Assembly (NCBI RefSeq): GCF_019904235.1
Contig: NZ_CP063202.1
Location: 3,224,001 to 3,288,000, forward strand
Direction of reading: 5' to 3'
DNA from: Erythrobacter sp. SCSIO 43205
GTDB taxonomy: Bacteria > Pseudomonadota > Alphaproteobacteria > Sphingomonadales > Sphingomonadaceae
Length of the DNA: 64,000 bases
This document shows, in pieces, positions 17,431 to 26,838 of the stretch. The notes under the pieces were generated by a model. That model did no database searches and was not told the origin of the DNA. It saw only the letters and a program-made list of their open reading frames with translations. Both the position numbers and the translations under genes were made by a program. How positions within the stretch are numbered: the first letter of the stretch is position 1; each line of letters begins with the position of its first letter.

Positions 17431-18387
17431 TTGCTCAGTACCATGCCCCCCGTCGGCTTCGGCCTCTGGAAGATCCCACGCGAAAACACCGCCGAGGCCG
17501 TCATCGAAGCGATCCGCGCAGGCTATCGCCATTTCGACAGCGCGGCAGACTACGCCAATGAGGCGGAGACAGGTGAAGGGATAGCGCGCGCCATCGAAGA
17601 AGGGCTGGTGACCCGCGAAGAGCTTTGGATAACCTCCAAGCTTTGGAACACCTTCCACGCGCCCGAACACGTGGAAGAGGCGTGCCGCAAGACACTTGCC
17701 GACCTGCAATTGGACTGCCTCGACCTTTACTTGATCCACTTCCCTATCGCGCTGGAATATGTGCCCATTGAGGAGCGCTATCCGCCCGAATGGCTGTTTA
17801 ACCCGGACGCAGCTGAGCCTGAGATGCGCCCTGCCCGCGTCCCACTCTATCAGACGTGGCACGCGATGGAGGCGCTGGTGGAGAAGGGTCTCGTCAATCG
17901 CATTGGGGTTTGCAATTACAACACGGGGCTGATCCATGATTTGATGAGCTACGCCGCCATTAAGCCCAGCCACGTCCAGATCGAGAGCCACCCTTATCTG
18001 ACGCAAGAAAAGCTAATCCGCTGCGCGCGTGGCTACGGCATTGATGTCACCGCATTCTCGCCCTTGGGCGCGCAGAGCTATTTCGAGCTCAATATGGCGG
18101 AAGCCAGCGAGAGCCTTTTGGGTGCAGCTCCCGTGATGGTTGCGGCTGAGGCGCATAACAAGACGCCGGCCCAAGTGCTCCTCAAATGGGGAGTTCAGCG
18201 CGGAACCTCGATTATTCCGAAGACCACCAAGCCCGAGCGGATGCGTGAGAACCTCGACATCGACGACTTCAAGCTTTCGGCGGTCGAAATGGCTGCGATC
18301 AGCGCGCTCAATCAGGACCGTCGGTTCAACGATCCGGGCGTGTTTGCGGAAGGCGCGTTTGGGAGGTTCCATCCAATCTATGACTGA
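17431..18387 (+). CDS. Aldo/keto reductase
   Basis: 318 aa from TTG 17431 (an ATG four codons later is the alternative start). The AKR TIM barrel is complete, with catalytic residues in place: Asp in HFDSAADY, Tyr of the same motif, Lys in WITSKLW, and His in DLYLIHFP. The NADPH-binding end IIPKTTKPERMREN is also present. Aldose/xylose reductase-type members reduce sugar aldehydes. It lies 3 bases after the Gfo/Idh/MocA gene and overlaps the following dioxygenase gene by 8 bases, so translation is coupled. Together with its neighbours it probably processes an unusual sugar or polyol. Confidence 0.88.
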   Translation: MLSTMPPVGFGLWKIPRENTAEAVIEAIRAGYRHFDSAADYANEAETGEGIARAIEEGLVTREELWITSKLWNTFHAPEHVEEACRKTLADLQLDCLDLYLIHFPIALEYVPIEERYPPEWLFNPDAAEPEMRPARVPLYQTWHAMEALVEKGLVNRIGVCNYNTGLIHDLMSYAAIKPSHVQIESHPYLTQEKLIRCARGYGIDVTAFSPLGAQSYFELNMAEASESLLGAAPVMVAAEAHNKTPAQVLLKWGVQRGTSIIPKTTKPERMRENLDIDDFKLSAVEMAAISALNQDRRFNDPGVFAEGAFGRFHPIYD

Positions 18388-19288
18388 GTTCCCCGGCCTA
18401 ATCCCAGGAGGCGGCGATCTGGCCGCATTCCTTTCCGCTAACAAGCGCGCCGTCGATGCGGCCCTCACAGACGCGGGCGCGCTTGTGTTTCGCGGCTTTG
18501 ACGTGCCCAACCCGCACACCTTCGATGCCACTATCGAGGGCTATGGCGAGACAGGGTTCACTTACGAGGACTCGCTCTCCAACGCGGTGCGAACCAACGT
18601 CACGCCCCGGGTATTCACTGCCAATGAAGCGCCTCCTTCGACCGAGATTTTCCTCCACCACGAGATGGCACAAACCCCGCTCTATCCGTGCAAGCTTTTC
18701 TTCTATTGCGAGGTTGCTCCGGGCGCTGGCGGCGCGACCCCGCTGTGCCGTTCGGATTGGGTGCTGGAGCGCCTTGCAGAGCAATCGCCAGCCTTCGTTG
18801 CGCGGCTCGAAGCCGAAGGCGTGCGCTACACCAATGTGATGCCAGCCTCCGATGACGCAGGCTCAGGCCAAGGCCGCTCTTGGCGCTCAACCTTGAGCGT
18901 TGCGGACGAGGCGGCTGCTGAGGCGCGACTTAAAGAACTCGGCTATTCGTGGGAGTGGCTCGAAGACGGGTCACTGCGCGTAACCACCGCTGCCCTTCCC
19001 GCAGTGCGCAGCCTTGAAGATGGCCGCACAACCTTCTTCAACCAGCTCATTGCTGCGTTCCGAGGCTGGGCGGACAGCCGCAGTGATCCGAACAAGGCGA
19101 TCACTTTTGGTGGTGGCGAACCGATCACATCCGAGGACATGGCCCCCGCAATTGCGATCGCGGATGAGCTCACCCATGACCTCAACTGGCAGGCAGGCGA
19201 CGTCGCGCTCATCGACAACTTCACCGTGATGCACGGCCGCCGCCCGTTTGAGGGCAAACGCCGAGTGCTCGCCTCGCTTATTGCCTGA
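18380..19288 (+). CDS. TauD/TfdA (SyrP-like) Fe(II)/2-oxoglutarate dioxygenase
   Basis: 302 aa from ATG 18380. The facial triad is visible as the HxE pair in FLHHEMAQ (about residue 93) and the distal His in DNFTVMHGRRPFEG (about residue 285). The Arg of KRRVLASL is placed to bind 2-oxoglutarate. An Asp-to-Glu HxE variant is common in SyrP-like members. The family hydroxylates small molecules or carrier-bound amino acids in the cytoplasm. The gene overlaps the aldo/keto reductase by 8 bases and meets the symporter gene tail-to-tail with an 11-base overlap. A dioxygenase in a sugar-type cluster is unusual. The substrate is unknown. Confidence 0.85.
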   Translation: MTEFPGLIPGGGDLAAFLSANKRAVDAALTDAGALVFRGFDVPNPHTFDATIEGYGETGFTYEDSLSNAVRTNVTPRVFTANEAPPSTEIFLHHEMAQTPLYPCKLFFYCEVAPGAGGATPLCRSDWVLERLAEQSPAFVARLEAEGVRYTNVMPASDDAGSGQGRSWRSTLSVADEAAAEARLKELGYSWEWLEDGSLRVTTAALPAVRSLEDGRTTFFNQLIAAFRGWADSRSDPNKAITFGGGEPITSEDMAPAIAIADELTHDLNWQAGDVALIDNFTVMHGRRPFEGKRRVLASLIA

Positions 19289-20987
19289 CCCGCGCGCGGA
19301 CCCAATAGGCGACATTGCCGAGCACCAGCGCCCCGATCAGAGTTACAAACAGGACCCCCGGCCCATTGGCGCTGGCCACACCGACGGATGAGAACAGGAG
19401 GTACACCGCCACCACACAGCTAAAAAGTGTAACAGCCAGCGGCCTTGCATAAGCCCACGGGGTCATGTCGACCTGAGCGCGCGGGGTGAAACTCCATGCC
19501 TCTTTGCGAGGCCGCAACCGGCCGCACGCGAGCATGATCACAACCTCGATCACGAACAGCACCGCATAGAGATGGATGAAGTGCAGCGTGATCACATCGT
19601 CGAACACGAAGCGGATAAGTCCATAGGCGATGACGTGGAAGATGATTACGATCTTCGCCCCCAGCGCTGGCACACGCGCGGTGAACAGGCCGACGATCAC
19701 GATCACGACCGTCGGGATATTGTAGAAGCCGGTGAAGACGCGGATAATCTGCCACAGGCCTTCCGGCGAGAAGTACAGCAGCGGCGCAACAATGAAGGAG
19801 AACAGAGCGATCACGACGCTGGCGATCTTGGCGACCCGGACGAGCTGCGCATCGCTCACCTTATCCCCTCTGGCTGGCCCATAGATGTCGAGCGCAAACA
19901 GCGTCGCAGCTGAATTGAGGAGCGAGTTGAAGGAACTGAAGACCGCGCCCAGCAGGACCGCCAAGAAAAACCCGCTCATCCAGAAGGGCAGCACATCGCG
20001 GATAAGCCTTGGATAGGCTTCATCAATGGTGCCGAGGCCTCCTTCGCCTTGGGGCCCATACATATGAAAGGCGATCACGCCCGGGATCATCATCAGGAAG
20101 GGCACCAGTACCTTGAAGAAGCCTGATAGCAGCACTCCTTTTTGCCCGTCCGCCAATGACTTCGCGCCGAGCGTGCGCTGGATCACATATTGGTTAGTGC
20201 ACCAGTAGAACAGGTTCGCAAAGATCATGCCGGTAAAGAGCGTCCCGAAGGGTGTGGGCGCGTCCCTGTCACCAATGGCGTTGAGCTTTTCGGGGTGCTC
20301 GCTTGTGAGAGTTGCGAGTCCCTCGCCAAAGCTCCCGTCGCCCAGAGCGATGAGCCCAAACACCGGCACCGCCACGCCTATAATGAGCAGGCCCACACCA
20401 TTGAGCGTATCGGACACCGCCACTGCGCGAAGGCCGCCGAAGACAGAATAGATGGCCCCAATCACGCCAATGGTTATGACCGTCACTACCAAAGCCTCGA
20501 AATAGGTGAGGCCTGTCAGCCCTGGCACATCGAACAAAAGCAGCACCGCAACCGACCCGGAGTAGAGCACGCTAGGAATGGTCACGAGGCCATAGCCCAG
20601 CATGAACAGCAGCACTGACATCCGCCGAACCACAGGGTCGAAACGGTCGCCCAGAAATTGAGGCAGAGTGGTGAAGGCTCCGGCCAAGTATTTGGGCAGG
20701 AAGATCAGCGCCATTGCGATAGTCGCGACTGCCGCTGTCACTTCCCAGCCCATACTCGATAAATTGTAGCCATAAGCGGAGCCGTTGAGCCCGATCAGCT
20801 GTTCAGCGGACAGATTGGTGAGCAGAAGCGAGCCTGCGATAAAGGCTGCGCCAAGACCGCGCCCTGCCAGGAAGTAGCCGTCCTTTGTGTGCGCTTGGCC
20901 ACGTGTTTTGAGCCAGCTCACCCCGCCTACTAGAGCCATGAATAAAGCACAGCTTAGCGCGGTAAAAAGGAGATTACCTTCACTCAT
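19278..20987 (-). CDS. Sodium:solute symporter (SSS family)
   Basis: 569 aa with about 14 hydrophobic segments. The SSS signature appears as the N-terminal LAGRGLGAAFIAGSLLLTNLSAEQLIGLNG, GWEVTAAVATIAMALIFLPKY, and VFGGLRAVAVSDTLNG. It resembles SglT-like sugar/inositol transporters more than proline or pantothenate carriers. It would bring a solute across the inner membrane with sodium, most likely the substrate of the GH42/oxidoreductase cluster that converges on it. Its ATG overlaps the stop of the BciA-like gene (ATGA), so it is co-transcribed with that gene although the functions look unrelated. Confidence 0.9.
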   Translation of the reverse strand: MSEGNLLFTALSCALFMALVGGVSWLKTRGQAHTKDGYFLAGRGLGAAFIAGSLLLTNLSAEQLIGLNGSAYGYNLSSMGWEVTAAVATIAMALIFLPKYLAGAFTTLPQFLGDRFDPVVRRMSVLLFMLGYGLVTIPSVLYSGSVAVLLLFDVPGLTGLTYFEALVVTVITIGVIGAIYSVFGGLRAVAVSDTLNGVGLLIIGVAVPVFGLIALGDGSFGEGLATLTSEHPEKLNAIGDRDAPTPFGTLFTGMIFANLFYWCTNQYVIQRTLGAKSLADGQKGVLLSGFFKVLVPFLMMIPGVIAFHMYGPQGEGGLGTIDEAYPRLIRDVLPFWMSGFFLAVLLGAVFSSFNSLLNSAATLFALDIYGPARGDKVSDAQLVRVAKIASVVIALFSFIVAPLLYFSPEGLWQIIRVFTGFYNIPTVVIVIVGLFTARVPALGAKIVIIFHVIAYGLIRFVFDDVITLHFIHLYAVLFVIEVVIMLACGRLRPRKEAWSFTPRAQVDMTPWAYARPLAVTLFSCVVAVYLLFSSVGVASANGPGVLFVTLIGALVLGNVAYWVRARVRQ

Positions 20988-21922
20988 TTCGGTGGATCGG
21001 CCAAAATCGCTCTATAGTGATCGATCAATTGATCTTCGCCAAATTCGGGCGTCGCCTCAGCACAGTATTGGCCCGTTACCGGATCGAGAACCAACATACT
21101 CTCGGTTGCGTAATAGCGCGCTATTCGGGCGTATTCGGCTTTCTCTGCCAGCCAGTCCGACGCCCATGCGCCCAACGAAAAAATCGCGGCGAACAATCTG
21201 AACACCCCCACGGGAACGCTGCGAAACTTGGGCTCCAGGCCTGCTGCCTCAAACAGCAGCTCGCCTTGGCGCTTCAAGGTGATCGCAGGGCCCGGCCCGC
21301 CAATGGGAAGGATTGCACCATACGCCTTTTCATTGCCGACCTGATTAGCGATGAAGCGCGCCAAGTCACCATCGCTTATTGGCTTGCACGCGGTCAGTTC
21401 TCCGTCGCCAAAAAGGAAAAAAGGCTTGCCCGCGCGGACCCGTTCAACCTGTCCGGAAAGCGATTTGAAGAAGGCAGTGGGGCGAATGATCGTATGGGCG
21501 ATGCGAGACGTTCTTAGCTCCGTCTCAAAGCCCAATTTCGCACGCTGAAATGCGAGCTTTGGCTTCTGCACACAGATTGCGGAGAGCAGGATGAAATGCT
21601 GCACCCCAGCCCCCTCACCTGCGCGAAGAAGGTGGCAGTTGGCCTCATAATCGACCTTGAGCGCATCTTTCGGCGAACCCGAACGCGAGGCGATACACGA
21701 GATCACCACATCAGCATTCGTCTCAGCAAGAGCGAGCGCCACATCGGTTGGATCGGCGAGGTTGACCGTTTGAACACGCGCGCCCGCAAGCTCCGGCACA
21801 TCGCGATCGCTTGCGTGCCTGACTAGAGCGATTACCTCAAACCCGCGCGCCACACACTCGCGCACAACTGCGCGGCCAATCGTGCCGCTGGCGCCAGCAA
21901 CCGCAACCGCTTCGCCTTTCAT
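20984..21922 (-). CDS. bciA: Atypical SDR, likely divinyl chlorophyllide 8-vinyl reductase (BciA-like)
   Basis: 312 aa from ATG 21922, where the Rossmann motif begins (AVAGASGTIGRAVV). A longer frame to 22039 adds unrelated residues. The body is an NmrA/atypical SDR fold. The C-terminus, with ARYYATESMLVLDPVTGQY then EATPEFGEDQLIDHYR, matches what I recall of BciA, which reduces the 8-vinyl group of (bacterio)chlorophyll precursors with NADPH. No other photosynthesis gene is in the window. In phototrophic Erythrobacteraceae bciA can lie outside the photosynthesis cluster, so the organism may be an aerobic anoxygenic phototroph or descend from one. An alternative reading is a general NAD(P)H-binding epimerase-like protein. 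It overlaps the symporter gene by ATGA. Confidence 0.6.
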   Translation of the reverse strand: MKGEAVAVAGASGTIGRAVVRECVARGFEVIALVRHASDRDVPELAGARVQTVNLADPTDVALALAETNADVVISCIASRSGSPKDALKVDYEANCHLLRAGEGAGVQHFILLSAICVQKPKLAFQRAKLGFETELRTSRIAHTIIRPTAFFKSLSGQVERVRAGKPFFLFGDGELTACKPISDGDLARFIANQVGNEKAYGAILPIGGPGPAITLKRQGELLFEAAGLEPKFRSVPVGVFRLFAAIFSLGAWASDWLAEKAEYARIARYYATESMLVLDPVTGQYCAEATPEFGEDQLIDHYRAILADPPK

Positions 21923-22177
21923 TCTATGTGATGTCTCGTCCGCCTCGCCCACGCAATTGACCCTAGCAGCGCGAATTGGGCGGTCAATTTTTTGCAAGGC
22001 TCGTTTACGTCGACAAAAAAATCTTGAACCAGATGTCAATCAGGGTTTCTTCCTGTACTGCCTCACAATTGGGGGCAATCCTGATTGTTGTTCCTCCCCG
22101 GCCATCCTACAGCGTATTGAAATCTGGCTATATTCGCAGCCCAAACGTAAAGGCTCGGATCGCAATGGGACAGTAAG

Positions 22178-25100
22178 ATGAGTGAACAGCTTGGCCGCGT
22201 TTTGGAAAGTAACGCTGCGCCTACCACCACGCTGACAGGCACTCTGGCAGTGGGCGCACGCGCGGGAATGAGCGTGACCGGGGTTGCTATTGCAGGCCAT
22301 CAGCAGGGCAATGTAGGCACCGCTTTTGAAGGGATTTTCGGCACACTTACCGTCAATGCCGATGGCAGCTTTAGCTACGTCCTCGACAATCAAGACCCCG
22401 ACACCAATCTGATCGCTTCGGGCGAAGAGGGCACAGATCGCTTTACAATCACCTTTGAGCTTGGCGGGATCACTCAAACACTCGCGGTTGAGATTGCGGT
22501 AGATGGTGTCGATGAGACGGTGCGCAGCTTCTTTCAGACCAGCCGACCGGTGCGGCTCGAAGAAAGCATTACGCTGGATGCCAATACATACGCGCGATTT
22601 ACCGGTAACGAGGGGTATATTGACGAGCGGTTCGACTTTGCCCCCCCGCCCATCAATCTCGACAATTTCGGTTCAATCTTCCTCAACACGCAAAATGGTG
22701 AACCGTTTGCGACCAGCGTCGTTCTCACCGGCGAGAATTATACCCGCAATTTTGGTCGTATAGCCGCTACAACCAGCGACCCAGACACCATCGACGTCAG
22801 CGCCGTGATCGGCTTTGGCGAAAACCATGGTGTTATCACCTCCAGCGCCTCAGTGGGACCAGACGACAACGGAAACACCAATGGACGCGCGATTGGGTGG
22901 GCGGGGCTGAAAGTGAATGCGGGTCTGGTCGAAGCTATCTCGACCTACGATGCTTACGGTGTGTGGGCGCAGGAAGGAGGCCCGCTGGATAACTCCGGGC
23001 TGATCTATGTTGAAGGAGGCAACGCCTACACCTCGGTGACCGATACAGATCCCTTGGGAATTATCGGCCTGAGATCAGGGGGAGTGGGCGCGCTTACGAA
23101 TAGTGGCACCATCCATGTGATATCTAACACGCCATTTGTGGAATCGGTTGGTGCGCGTTTCTTCCAGAACTCAACCAATATCTACAATCCAGTTTTCATC
23201 GACAATTCGGGCGCAATTGTCGCTGATGTCGCGTTAGAGGTGAGCGGCGATTTTCTCGCTTCAACCTACCTCACTAATACCGGCCTCATTGAGGGGCGGA
23301 TCGAGCTTGTCGACGGGGTCAATCAGATCACCAATGGGGCAGGCGGCACGATCCGAGGCGATGTAAACCACGGGCTCGACCCTGACCTCCTGCTCAATGC
23401 AGGGGTGATCATCGGCGATGTTGATCTCAATGCCTCCAACGATTTCTACGATGCTGCGGCAGGGGGCAACATAACCGGACAAGTGCTAGGCGGCACTGGC
23501 AATGACCGATTTCGTGGGAGCGGTGCGAACGAGGCTTTCCTTGGGCAGGAAGGAAGCGATTGGCTCGAGGGCGGAGGCGGCGCGGATCAACTCTCAGGTG
23601 GCGCGGGCGCGGATGTTTTTGTTTATACAGCGCTCACTGATTCCACCGCTGGCGAGCGCGATACGATCACCGATTTTGAAAGCGGCGTGGACACTATCCA
23701 TATCGGCGCACTGGGTGAGGCGAGTTTCACTCTTACGCCGAGCGGCGGGGACACCATCCTTCGGGCAGGCACTCTCGAAGTGCTGGTGATCGGCACCGTT
23801 CTCACAAGCGATATCGTCAACACCGCGACCCCGTCACAGCTTGACGGGACCAATGACGATGACCTGCTCGTTGGGCGCGATAACGATACGGCCCTGCTTG
23901 GTTTGGCGGGCAATGACACACTGCACGGCGGCGATGGAAACGACGTTCTCGACGGCGGTACGGGCGCGGACACGCTCTATGGCGGCGCGGGCGATGACGT
24001 CTTCATCATGGATAATCCGAGCGACCTGATTGTCGAGACGGTCGATGGCGGACGCGATGAATTGCAGACTTTCGTCTCAACCATTTTGCCCACTTATGTC
24101 GAGGCCGGAACACTGCTCGGCACTGCCAATATAGACATCAGCGGCAATGAATTCGACAACACGCTTAACGGCAATGAGGCTGGCAATATCCTTCGCGGCA
24201 ATGGCGGTGACAATACCATCATCGGCGCAGGCGGTGCTGACCTCATCTACATGAATATCGGCACACATACCTCTGTGTATCGCGCTCTGAGCGATTCCAC
24301 TCGCGTGGCCCCTGATCGTATTTTGTTTGGAGGCGAGCAAGACCGCATCGACCTCGCTTTATTCGATGTAATAAGCGTCACTGTGGGCGAATATGACCGC
24401 GTAGGACAGGCCATCGGTGCAGGGTTCTTCACGCTGGATCTCACCATCGTCTCTATCGAAACCAGCCTTGGCGAACTGGTCATAGAATTTGACGACACCC
24501 CTTCGCTCGATATGTTTGTGTGGAACCGCACGACGGGCGAATTGGTGCAATTGTTCGGCCTTGACGAAGACGACACGCTCCTTGGCGGGAGCAGCAATGA
24601 CCGGATCGAAGCGCGCGGAGGCGCAGACAGCCTGTTTGGTCGCGATGGCGCGGATCTGCTCATAGGCGGCGCGGGCGATGACGCAATTGACGGCGGCAGC
24701 AATGTCGATACCGCTGTCTTTAGCGGGAACGCGGCTGACTACACTATCATTCAGACCCAAGTTGGGGTGTTCGAGGTGTCGGGCGCAGATGGGACTGACA
24801 CTCTCACTACAGTCGAATTTGCGCAATTTGCAGACGAAACCGTGCGGCTTCGCCCCGGCATTGGTGTAAGCGTCAATTTCGACATCTTGGACCCTGCTTC
24901 CTACCAATCGGCGATGAACGCGATCCGCGACTTTGATGGCAATGCGCTTGGGGGTGATGGCTCGTGGCTTTTTATCGGCACCATCGATGCCAATGGCGAC
25001 GGCGATATGGACCAGCTGCTCGTGAACCGGACGATTGGCCGGTTTGCAACAGTTGGCACAGGCGATGATGGCCTCATCTACTTCGACGATTACAGCTGGG

Positions 25101-25492
25101 CAGGTGAGACGCGAGTGGCGGGGATCTACATTGACCCGCTGGTGCAATTGGGGCTTGTCGAGCAAGGCAGCCCGTTCGACAGCCAGCAGCGCTTTCAAAA
25201 CGACCTCCTCATTGAAAACATCAACCGCGTTCTGGGCGCTGATGATTACGATGGCGACGGGTTGCAGGAGGTGTACTTCGCGCTGACCGATGGCACTGCA
25301 TATCTTCGCGCCATCATGGAGTTCGATGGCAACGTTCGCTACGCCAATTATCAGGACGAGCAAGGGGTGATCGACTACCTCACCGCTAATGGCTTTGGTG
25401 AAGAGACGTATGGCACCTGGTTTGGGGGCGGCGGTGAAGCCACTTTGTGTTCCCCGTCAGCCTTTGTGAGACAGATTGAGGTGATTGGATAG
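22178..25492 (+). CDS. RTX-type calcium-binding repeat protein with VCBS domain, 3' end supplied by an IS
   Basis: 1104 aa, strongly acidic, no classical signal peptide. Residues about 20-115 form a VCBS-like domain (GTLTVNADGSFSYVLDN, then GTDRFTITF). A long asparagine/glycine-rich middle resembles a beta-helix. Three blocks of RTX nonapeptides GGxGxDxLx follow at about 430-480, 563-610 and 800-850 (for example GGDGNDVLDGGTGADTL). The C-terminal domain (about 890-1085) holds EF-like DANGDGDMD and DDYDGDG loops. Such proteins are exported by type I secretion, fold on calcium outside, and act as adhesins or surface proteins. The last 15 codons and the stop lie inside the left end of the IS3-like element at 25448, so the native C-terminus, often the secretion signal, has been altered. 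No T1SS genes are adjacent. Confidence 0.82.
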   Translation: MSEQLGRVLESNAAPTTTLTGTLAVGARAGMSVTGVAIAGHQQGNVGTAFEGIFGTLTVNADGSFSYVLDNQDPDTNLIASGEEGTDRFTITFELGGITQTLAVEIAVDGVDETVRSFFQTSRPVRLEESITLDANTYARFTGNEGYIDERFDFAPPPINLDNFGSIFLNTQNGEPFATSVVLTGENYTRNFGRIAATTSDPDTIDVSAVIGFGENHGVITSSASVGPDDNGNTNGRAIGWAGLKVNAGLVEAISTYDAYGVWAQEGGPLDNSGLIYVEGGNAYTSVTDTDPLGIIGLRSGGVGALTNSGTIHVISNTPFVESVGARFFQNSTNIYNPVFIDNSGAIVADVALEVSGDFLASTYLTNTGLIEGRIELVDGVNQITNGAGGTIRGDVNHGLDPDLLLNAGVIIGDVDLNASNDFYDAAAGGNITGQVLGGTGNDRFRGSGANEAFLGQEGSDWLEGGGGADQLSGGAGADVFVYTALTDSTAGERDTITDFESGVDTIHIGALGEASFTLTPSGGDTILRAGTLEVLVIGTVLTSDIVNTATPSQLDGTNDDDLLVGRDNDTALLGLAGNDTLHGGDGNDVLDGGTGADTLYGGAGDDVFIMDNPSDLIVETVDGGRDELQTFVSTILPTYVEAGTLLGTANIDISGNEFDNTLNGNEAGNILRGNGGDNTIIGAGGADLIYMNIGTHTSVYRALSDSTRVAPDRILFGGEQDRIDLALFDVISVTVGEYDRVGQAIGAGFFTLDLTIVSIETSLGELVIEFDDTPSLDMFVWNRTTGELVQLFGLDEDDTLLGGSSNDRIEARGGADSLFGRDGADLLIGGAGDDAIDGGSNVDTAVFSGNAADYTIIQTQVGVFEVSGADGTDTLTTVEFAQFADETVRLRPGIGVSVNFDILDPASYQSAMNAIRDFDGNALGGDGSWLFIGTIDANGDGDMDQLLVNRTIGRFATVGTGDDGLIYFDDYSWAGETRVAGIYIDPLVQLGLVEQGSPFDSQQRFQNDLLIENINRVLGADDYDGDGLQEVYFALTDGTAYLRAIMEFDGNVRYANYQDEQGVIDYLTANGFGEETYGTWFGGGGEATLCSPSAFVRQIEVIG

Positions 25493-25512
25493 AGGAGTGT
25501 TTTGGTCTCATC
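25448..25512 (+). repeat. Left inverted repeat of the IS3-like element
   Basis: Imperfect partner of 26839-26901. The best-conserved parts are the outer TGT...CGTCAG, TGAGACA, and the inner GAGTGTTTTGGTCTCATC, which has one T more than the right copy. The RTX reading frame enters this repeat and stops in it. Confidence 0.65.
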
Positions 25513-25534
25513 GTAGTGACTGTAAGGAACGAAG

Positions 25535-25909
25535 ATGAGATCAAAACGAGCAAATTCCAAAGCGCCTGCTGAGCGGGTGGTGAAGGACATTCGGCGCAAA
25601 ACACGGTGCCAGTTTTCAGCGGAAGAGAAGATACGGATTGTGCTGGAAGGCCTGCGTGGTGATGACAGCATTGCCGAGCTGTGCCGCAGGGAAGGTATTG
25701 CCCAGAGCCTGTATTACACTTGGTCCAAGGAGTTCATGGAAGCTGGCAAGCGCAGGCTTGCTGGCGATACTTCGCGTGCGGCGACCACCGACGAGGTAAA
25801 GGATCTACGCCGAGAGGCACATGATCTGAAGGAGGTGGTGGCTGAGCAGACGCTGGAGCTGCGTCTGCTCAAAAAAAGCATGATCGGGGATGGGGGAGAC
25901 GAAGAATGA
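25535..25909 (+). CDS. IS3-family transposase OrfA (helix-turn-helix)
   Basis: 124 aa. The HTH region reads FSAEEKIRIVLEGLRGDDSIAELCRREGI, followed by SLYYTWSKEFMEAGKRRL. A leucine-rich coiled coil (DLRREAHDLKEVVAEQTLELRLLKKS) closes the protein, as in IS3 OrfA proteins that bind the element ends and form the OrfAB fusion by -1 frameshifting. It looks intact. Its last codons overlap the start of orfB (ATGA at 25906-25909). Confidence 0.9.
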   Translation: MRSKRANSKAPAERVVKDIRRKTRCQFSAEEKIRIVLEGLRGDDSIAELCRREGIAQSLYYTWSKEFMEAGKRRLAGDTSRAATTDEVKDLRREAHDLKEVVAEQTLELRLLKKSMIGDGGDEE

Positions 25910-26825
25910 GATATCCTGCATCCGAGAAGCTGGAGATCATCAGGCTGGTCGAACGATCCCATCTGCCAGCGAAGAAGACCTTGGACATGCTGGGCGTTGC
26001 GCGCCCTACCTTCTATCGCTGGTACGACCTCTATCAGCGCTTTGGCGAAGCGGCGCTGGAAGATCAAAAGCCCGGACCGCAACGTGCGTGGAACCGCGTG
26101 CCTGAGACCATCCAACAGCAGATCATCGATATGGCGCTGGAACACAGCGATCTTAGTCCAAGAGAGCTGTCGGTGCGCTTCACCGATGAGAAGCGCTACT
26201 TTGTGTCTGAGGCGACCGTTTACCGCCTGCTGAAGGCCCATGATCTGATCACCAGCCCAGCCTACACCGTGATCAAGGCTGCTGATCAGTTCCTCACCCA
26301 GACCACCCGCCCGAACGAGATGTGGCAGACAGACTTTACCTACTTCAAGATCATCGGGTGGGGCTGGATGTATCTATCGACCGTCCTCGATGATTACTCG
26401 CGCTATATCATCGCTTGGCGGCTCTGTTCGACGATGAAGGCAGAGGACGTCACTGATACGCTCGATATGGCCATGCAAGCATCTGGCTGCGAGCATGCCC
26501 ACGTCAAGCACAGGCCGCGCCCGTTATCTGACAATGGCCCCAGCTATATCGCTGAAGAACTGGCCGACTATCTTGGCAAGAACGGCATGGATCATGTGCG
26601 CGGTGCGTCCTGCTGGAGAACTACTTCCTGCCAGGCGATCTAGAGCGTCAGATCGAAGCCTTCGTCGAACACTACAACCACCACCGCTACCACGAGAGCC
26701 TCGAAAACGTCACTGCTGCCGATGCCCACTCCGGCAGGACCACAGCCATCATCCAACAAAGAGAAAGGATCAAACAGCAAACACTCGAGCAAAGGCGCTT
26801 GCTTCACCGCAAGCTCGCCGCCTAA
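25906..26825 (+). pseudogene. IS3-family transposase OrfB, inactivated by internal deletion
   Basis: The frame from ATG 25906 encodes an rve/DDE integrase core with the first two acidic residues in place (WQTDFTYFK and SDNGPSY). After HVRGA (about 26609) it jumps out of frame and stops at 26643. The remaining family sequence VLLENYFLPGDLERQIEAFVEHYNHHRYHES resumes in the next frame and runs to the stop at 26823-26825. Between these points about 20 residues of the family are missing, namely the HPQTQGKIERWHQTLKN segment that carries the third catalytic residue, Glu. The element therefore cannot move by itself. A deletion of about 60 bases that also shifts the frame explains it. Confidence 0.85.
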
Positions 26826-26838
26826 AACACATCAACCA

